A DNA stretch of 18,070 bases from an uncultured Lachnospiraceae bacterium (lineage in GTDB: Bacteria > Bacillota > Clostridia > Lachnospirales > Lachnospiraceae). Where the stretch lies: the NCBI GenBank assembly GCA_900313265.1, contig OMRN01000015.1:1-18070 (forward strand), in the 5' to 3' direction. Both the position numbers and the translations under genes were made by a program. Shown one piece after another: positions 13,900 through 18,070 of this stretch (within the stretch, counting starts at the first letter, position 1; the number at the start of each line of letters is the position of its first letter). The notes beneath the pieces are model-generated. The model was not told where the DNA came from, did no database searches, and saw only the letters and a program-made list of their open reading frames with translations.

Positions 13900-14844
13900 A
13901 TGGACAATTTTGTAGATAAGCTTTCACAGAAAATCAACGCACAGGAAATGATCAAAGCCAATGCCCAGGCAGAGGCGAATGAAATGCAGCGCCTTCAGGA
14001 GCAGGTTGCCCAGTATGAAGCGATTCTGCAGGATATGCGTAAACTGAATTACAAGAATTCGGAACTTACGGATAAGATCAATGCTCTTGTCGACGAAAGC
14101 ATGCAGAAAGTCCAGAGCAGCCGTGCGAACGGAGAAGGCGGAGAAGTTACGGCAAGCGTTTCTTCGGATTTGTCCGAGGCCATTATGATTGCGGTTGACG
14201 AAGCCTTAAAGGGAATGGATGTCAGCAGCATTAACGAGTCGGTAAGCAATACGCTGATGGTTCCGGTTGACCAGATGAAGCAGTCCAGCATGATGGTATC
14301 GGATTCCGTGGAGGAAGTACGCCAGATTGCGGAAGATGTCCGCAGTTCCGTAGATGATGTGAAATCTTCTTCAGAAGAACTGAAAACGTCGGTAAAGGCA
14401 AGTGTGGACAATGCCATTCTTACCATGCGTCGTGAGAACCGTGAAATTGCCGACCATCTGGAATATATCCGTACCACCGTGGATAATATGAAGAATCCCA
14501 CGGAAGAAGATGAAGAGCGCAAAGCGGAAGAAGAAGCAAAACGTCTTGCGGAAGAGAAAGAAAAAGAGGAAGCCAGAATTGCCAAGGAAATCGAGGACAA
14601 GAAGGCTCTCGAAGAGATGTTTAAACAGTCCGATGAATTTGTTCACAAAGAGAACGTCAAGGTTTACCGAAACGTTCAGGCGGTTGTTGTGGACGAATTT
14701 AAGAATCAGACCGACGGATTAACCAAGCATAATCAGGAAATATATAATAAAATGCAGTTTATTCGTGCAGCCGTTATTATTGCGATTGCACTCGGGACAG
14801 CAAATATTATCCTCACGGTTTTAAAAGTTCTCGGAATTTTATAA
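13900..14844 (+). CDS. Tail-anchored coiled-coil membrane protein, function unknown
   Basis: I do not recognise the family. The 314-residue protein has no N-terminal signal. Residues about 15-70 and 205-250 are heptad-like and highly charged (the second is rich in E, K and R and very likely a long coiled coil); the middle (about 85-190) is Ser/Val/Asp-rich with repeated SSVDDVKSSSEEL-like patterns reminiscent of methyl-accepting or SMC-type helices. A single hydrophobic segment at about 289-312 ends the chain, so the protein should be anchored by its tail with nearly all of it in the cytoplasm. ATG 13900 has GGAGG 8 nt upstream and its own promoter. The next gene is a membrane-anchored cell-wall hydrolase, so a scaffold role at the envelope or division site is conceivable but unproven. 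Confidence 0.75.
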   Translation: MDNFVDKLSQKINAQEMIKANAQAEANEMQRLQEQVAQYEAILQDMRKLNYKNSELTDKINALVDESMQKVQSSRANGEGGEVTASVSSDLSEAIMIAVDEALKGMDVSSINESVSNTLMVPVDQMKQSSMMVSDSVEEVRQIAEDVRSSVDDVKSSSEELKTSVKASVDNAILTMRRENREIADHLEYIRTTVDNMKNPTEEDEERKAEEEAKRLAEEKEKEEARIAKEIEDKKALEEMFKQSDEFVHKENVKVYRNVQAVVVDEFKNQTDGLTKHNQEIYNKMQFIRAAVIIAIALGTANIILTVLKVLGIL

Positions 14845-14856
14845 AATGACTGCCTC

Positions 14857-14900
14857 GCGGTCTGCAACAGGTTTATGCCTGTTCCGGCCGCTTTAATTTT
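14857..14900 (+). terminator. Imperfect hairpin terminator/attenuator before the M23 gene
   Basis: aacagg (14866-14871) pairs with cctgtt (14878-14883), and after one mismatch the stem continues through g864-c885, c862-g887 and gcgg/ccgc (14857-14860 with 14888-14891). TTTAATTTTT follows. It ends only about 10 nt before the next ATG, so it may partly end transcription or control entry into the M23 gene. Confidence 0.6.
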
Positions 14901-14909
14901 TGGATTTTT

Positions 14910-16484
14910 ATGAAACATTTGTCTCGATATAGCTTACGAATACGTGCGCTGATGATAAGAGTGCTTATGGGCACTTTTATTGTTGCACTTTTTTTTATGC
15001 CGAATTACACCCGTTTTAAAAAGGGCGGAGACAACTGCTTTACCGTCTATATGTACGGGGAAAATGTCGGTGTTGTGGCGCGTGAGTCGGATGCGGACGA
15101 ACTTTTGGCCAAAGCCAGACGTGCTTTGGCAGCCAGAAACAACAATCTTGTCCTGCTCGAGCCGATGGATTATGAAATCAAAGGACAGTGTGAAATCTTC
15201 AGTACCGTAAATACGGACCGCGAGATTATCCGTAATATGACCGAAGTCATGCAGAAACATGAGCGCGGAGTAAGACGTACGGCTTATACCATGAAGGTCC
15301 GCGGGATTACGATTAATATGGCGACGGCTTCGGATATCCGGACCCTTTTGGAGAAAATCATCGAAAAGTATGATGTGAATGACAGCTACGAAGTTGTAAT
15401 GGAGAAGGATGAAAACAGGGATTTGAATGTCCTTAATGCCTTCATCCGTTTAAAAGAGGATCAGGACGGGACGGTGGCAATGGCTTCCGGTTCGGGAAAT
15501 GCGCTTGAAGATGCGGATAAAGCCATTGCGGAAGCGTATGATCTGGGATTCGAGGACTATTCCTTAGGAATTCAGGATCTTGATTTAAGCGACAATATCG
15601 AGATTGTGGAATCCAGTGTATCGTCAGACGAAATCAGCAGTGTGGAACAGGCGCTTGCTCTGCTTACAGAGGATCAGGCGGTCATTCAGACCTATGAAGT
15701 GCAGCCCGGGGACACGCTCTCGGCAATTTCCCTCAAACTGAATATTCCGATGGAAACCATTGCGGAAATGAATAAAGACTATATGGAGAACGGTGTCAAC
15801 AGTACGATTCATGTCGGCCAGTCCTTAATTATTACGGTTCCCGAACCGGAACTTGCCGTGGAGTGGGTGAACCGCGAGCATTACAGCGAGACATTTGAAG
15901 CGGATGTGGAATACGTGGACAATGACGAGTGGTTTACCAATCAGACACAGGTTCTGCAGCAGCCCGTGGCCGGATACCGCGAACTGATTGCGGATGTTCA
16001 TTATTCCAACGATGACGAAGTTTCCAGAGAGATTGTCAAGCAGGACGTTTTAATGGAAGCGGTTCCGAAGATTGTGGAGCGGGGTACCATGATTCCGCCT
16101 ACCTTTATCTGGCCGCTTTCGGGCGGACGAATTTCTTCGTATTTCGGCCGGAGAAAATCGCCTACCGCAGGCGCATCCTCCTATCATAAGGGAATTGATA
16201 TCGCAACACCGACCGGTTCAAGCGTATACGCATCCAGCGGCGGTGTCGTTACCAGTGCGGGCTGGAACGGCGGATACGGTTATGCCGTTGTAATCCGTCA
16301 TCCGGACGGACATTCCACCCGGTACGGACACTTAAGCAAGATTCTGGTTTCCGTCGGACAGTCGGTTTCCCAGGGACAGACGATTGCGAGATCCGGATCG
16401 ACCGGTGTCAGCACCGGACCTCATCTGCACTTTGAAATTATCGAAAACGGTGTGCAGGTGGATCCGCTTCCGTTCCTCCGATAA
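14910..16484 (+). CDS. Membrane-anchored LysM-G5-M23 peptidase (cell-wall hydrolase)
   Basis: The order along the 524 residues is: a short basic start and one membrane segment (about 15-31), a mostly unrecognised extracellular region (about 40-255), a LysM peptidoglycan-binding module (about 261-309, TYEVQPGDTLSAISLKLNIP), a G5-like region (about 311-392, ending VPKIVERGT) and a C-terminal M23/LytM endopeptidase. The zinc site is complete: H426 and D430 in HKGID, H507 in HLHFE, plus H474 (GHLS) and H505. It should cut peptide cross-bridges in the wall during growth or division. Only a weak GGA precedes ATG 14910, and ATG codons at residues 15 and 20 would shorten the anchor, so the start is less certain. 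An attenuator-like hairpin precedes it. Confidence 0.93.
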   Translation: MKHLSRYSLRIRALMIRVLMGTFIVALFFMPNYTRFKKGGDNCFTVYMYGENVGVVARESDADELLAKARRALAARNNNLVLLEPMDYEIKGQCEIFSTVNTDREIIRNMTEVMQKHERGVRRTAYTMKVRGITINMATASDIRTLLEKIIEKYDVNDSYEVVMEKDENRDLNVLNAFIRLKEDQDGTVAMASGSGNALEDADKAIAEAYDLGFEDYSLGIQDLDLSDNIEIVESSVSSDEISSVEQALALLTEDQAVIQTYEVQPGDTLSAISLKLNIPMETIAEMNKDYMENGVNSTIHVGQSLIITVPEPELAVEWVNREHYSETFEADVEYVDNDEWFTNQTQVLQQPVAGYRELIADVHYSNDDEVSREIVKQDVLMEAVPKIVERGTMIPPTFIWPLSGGRISSYFGRRKSPTAGASSYHKGIDIATPTGSSVYASSGGVVTSAGWNGGYGYAVVIRHPDGHSTRYGHLSKILVSVGQSVSQGQTIARSGSTGVSTGPHLHFEIIENGVQVDPLPFLR

Positions 16485-16505
16485 AGGGTATCATAAAAAC
16501 GAAAT

Positions 16506-16531
16506 ACACTTCACTTTGGCAGGTGTTTTTG
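16506..16531 (+). terminator. Possible weak terminator after the M23 gene
   Basis: acactt (16506-16511) pairs with aggtgt (16521-16526), including one G-U pair, over a 9-nt loop, followed by TTTTG. The stem is short and the call is tentative. An alternative fold uses ttggca/tgccaa at 16516-16537. Confidence 0.35.
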
Positions 16532-16560
16532 TGCCAACTGCCGAAAAAGAAACGATAAAA

Positions 16561-16589
16561 TTGCATTTTACAAAGAAGTAGGATATAAT
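16561..16589 (+). promoter_or_regulatory. Promoter of murA (TTGCAT-N17-TATAAT)
   Basis: -35 TTGCAT (16561-16566), a spacer of exactly 17 nt and a perfect -10 TATAAT (16584-16589). The start would be near 16596, leaving a leader of about 20 nt that contains GGAGG (16605-16609). Confidence 0.82.
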
Positions 16590-16614
16590 TATTCCGTTAA
16601 AGGCGGAGGATTTC

Positions 16615-17925
16615 ATGGAAAAATATATTATTAAAGGCGGAACTCCTTTAGTCGGGGAAGTGGAAATCGGCGGAGCCAAGAATGCTGCGCTGGCTATTTT
16701 AGCCGCTTCCATTATGACGGATGAGACCGTACTGATTGAAAATGTGCCTGATGTGCGCGATACAAATGTAATGATGCAGTCCATGGAAAGCATCGGCGCA
16801 CAGATTGTAAAGCTGGACCGTCATACCTATAAAATCAACGGTTCACGCATTCATAATCAGGTTATTCTGAATGAAGGAATAAAGAAAATCCGTGCATCCT
16901 ATTATTTAATCGGAGCACTTCTCGGCAAGTACCGGAATGCGGAAGTGCCTCTCCCGGGCGGATGCAACTTAGGAACCAGAGCCATTGACCAGCACATAAA
17001 AGGCTTCAGAGGCCTCGGTGCAACGGTGAATGTACGTCACGGTTCCGTAATTGCGCATGCGGAGAATTTAAGAGGTGCACATATTTTTATGGATAAAGTT
17101 TCCGTCGGCGCCACGATTAATGTTATTATGGCCGCGGTTATGGCGGAGGGCAGAACGGTAATCGAAAATGCAGCCAAAGAGCCTCACGTGGTAGATCTGG
17201 CAAACTTTTTAAACAGTATGGGAGCCAATATCAAGGGCGCCGGTACCGATGTAATCCGTATTAACGGTGTTCCGAAACTTCACAAAACGGAATATACGAT
17301 TATTCCGGACCAGATTGAAGCAGGAACCTATCTGATGGCAGCTGCGGCAACGCAGGGAGATATTACCGTAAAGAACGTAATCCCCAAGCATTTGGAGTGC
17401 ATTTACGCAAAACTCAGCGAGATCGGCTGTCAGGTTCAGGAATCGGACGATGAGGTCCGTGTTGTGGCAACGGGCAAACTCGGAAATACCCAGGTGAAAA
17501 CACTTCCCTATCCCGGATTTCCGACGGATATGCAGCCTCAGATGACGGTGATTCTCGGTATGTCTCAGGGAATCAGTATCGTTACGGAAAGTATTTTTGA
17601 CAACCGTTTCAAATATGTGGATGAGCTTGCCAGAATGGGCAGCGACATAAAGGTGGAAGGAAATACTGCCATTATTACCGGCGTGGATCGTTATACCGGA
17701 GCAGAAATTGCGGCACCGGATCTTCGTGCGGGAGCGGCACTGGTAATCGGTGCACTGGCAGCGGAAGGCGAATCCGTGGTGACGGATGTCCGCTATATCC
17801 AGAGAGGATATGAAGATTTTCATCTGAAACTGGCAAAACTCGGAGGACAGATCGAACTTGTGGATGTGCCGGACGAGAACGAGAATAATTATACGGAAAC
17901 TTCTTTCGGCAAAGTTGTTTCCTGA
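16615..17925 (+). CDS. murA: UDP-N-acetylglucosamine 1-carboxyvinyltransferase
   Basis: Transfers enolpyruvate from PEP to UDP-GlcNAc, the first committed step of peptidoglycan synthesis and the target of fosfomycin. Active-site residues are visible: K22-N23 in GGAKNAA, the catalytic C117 in PLPGGCNLGTR with R122, D305 in GFPTDMQPQM, and the late Arg in QRGYEDF. C117 is Cys, not Asp, so fosfomycin sensitivity is expected at this site. The 436-residue length is slightly above the usual 417-430, with a short extra tail (DENENNYTETSFGKVVS). Firmicutes often carry two paralogues (MurA/MurZ); which one this is cannot be decided here. It is transcribed from its own promoter, ATG 16615 has GGAGG 5 nt upstream, and the SAM-I riboswitch follows. 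Confidence 0.96.
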   Translation: MEKYIIKGGTPLVGEVEIGGAKNAALAILAASIMTDETVLIENVPDVRDTNVMMQSMESIGAQIVKLDRHTYKINGSRIHNQVILNEGIKKIRASYYLIGALLGKYRNAEVPLPGGCNLGTRAIDQHIKGFRGLGATVNVRHGSVIAHAENLRGAHIFMDKVSVGATINVIMAAVMAEGRTVIENAAKEPHVVDLANFLNSMGANIKGAGTDVIRINGVPKLHKTEYTIIPDQIEAGTYLMAAAATQGDITVKNVIPKHLECIYAKLSEIGCQVQESDDEVRVVATGKLGNTQVKTLPYPGFPTDMQPQMTVILGMSQGISIVTESIFDNRFKYVDELARMGSDIKVEGNTAIITGVDRYTGAEIAAPDLRAGAALVIGALAAEGESVVTDVRYIQRGYEDFHLKLAKLGGQIELVDVPDENENNYTETSFGKVVS

Positions 17926-17987
17926 CGGAAATAAAATGAGCAGTAAGCATTTTCCGGCAGAAGGAAATATGATAACAGAATAGTTAG

Positions 17988-18070
17988 TGTTTCTCTTATT
18001 CAGAGTGGTGGAGGTACATAGGACCTGTGAAGCCACGGCAACCCCCGGGATGGGAAGGTGCCAACCTGAG
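17988..18070 (+). promoter_or_regulatory. SAM-I (S-box) riboswitch, 3' part cut by window end
   Basis: The conserved S-box core is present: ctcttattcagag leading into GGTGGAGG, then TGAAGCCACGGCAACC and AAGGTGCCAACCTGAG. These match the aptamer segments that bind S-adenosylmethionine (GGYGGAGG, UGAARCCYRGCAACC, AAGGUGC). The closing strand of P1 and the expression platform lie past the window end, so the regulated gene, probably one of methionine/SAM metabolism such as metK or a transporter, cannot be named. I see no convincing promoter in the 60 nt between murA and the aptamer. Confidence 0.93.

Noticed and set aside
17949..17968. Hairpin tttcc/ggaaa after murA as its terminator
   Set aside because: Five-base stem with no T-tract following; not a credible terminator.
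17209..18036. Long open frame on the - strand (275 codons) over murA
   Set aside because: It lies antisense to a certain murA gene, has no ribosome site or recognisable motif, and its composition is that of a reverse-strand shadow.
1..18070. Insertion sequences, prophage genes, CRISPR repeats, attachment-site duplications
   Set aside because: I found no transposase, integrase or phage motif, and no regularly spaced repeats; apart from the tRNA at the left edge nothing suggests an integration site.

Overview
The window looks like chromosomal core sequence of a low-to-mid GC Firmicute of class Clostridia, most likely family Lachnospiraceae. This rests on established gene-order and sequence traits: strong GGAGG-type ribosome sites, a clostridial-type FtsH with an HEIGH metal site next to uvrC, an rapZ-whiA-HPr-like cluster, HPr kinase, ROK glucokinase, and an S-box (SAM-I) riboswitch. 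Genus is not decidable by eye. Every supported gene reads on the + strand; I see no insertion sequence, prophage, CRISPR array or other mobile element.

Layout. (1) 1-2024: tRNA-Cys with its terminator, then a promoter overlapped by a perfect inverted repeat. It drives a two-gene unit: an unusual XRE helix-turn-helix protein fused to a complete RelA/SpoT-type (p)ppGpp-hydrolase (HD) domain, and a YhcC-type radical SAM protein. (2) 2042-13640: a long co-directional series starting at a clear promoter before ftsH: ftsH, uvrC, a CPCC-domain protein, a lipoprotein with a nuclease-toxin-like C-terminal region, hprK, glucokinase, murB, rapZ, whiA, a Crh-like HPr paralogue and a diacylglycerol-kinase-family lipid kinase. 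A hairpin lies after the last gene. Gaps are short, so much of it may be co-transcribed, although internal promoters cannot be excluded. (3) 13586-13899: an intergenic control region with two hairpins, a DnaA-box-like pair and an extended -10 promoter. It leads to a tail-anchored coiled-coil membrane protein, followed by a LysM-G5-M23 cell-wall hydrolase. (4) 16561-18070: a promoter and murA, then the 5' part of a SAM-I riboswitch whose gene is beyond the window.

How the genes work together (inference from known families): the centre joins carbon-catabolite control (HprK, its probable substrate the Crh-like protein, glucokinase) with envelope and cell-cycle functions (MurB, RapZ, WhiA, M23 hydrolase, MurA). 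The HPr-like protein has Glu in place of the phosphotransfer His15 but keeps the HprK target Ser. It therefore looks like a dedicated regulatory protein rather than a sugar-transport phosphocarrier, matching Bacillus crh in both feature and position beside whiA.

The best candidates for something not well described are the HTH-(p)ppGpp-hydrolase fusion with its own operator-like site and duplicated ribosome-binding site, and the lipoprotein with a toxin-like domain placed just after an A10 slippery tract.
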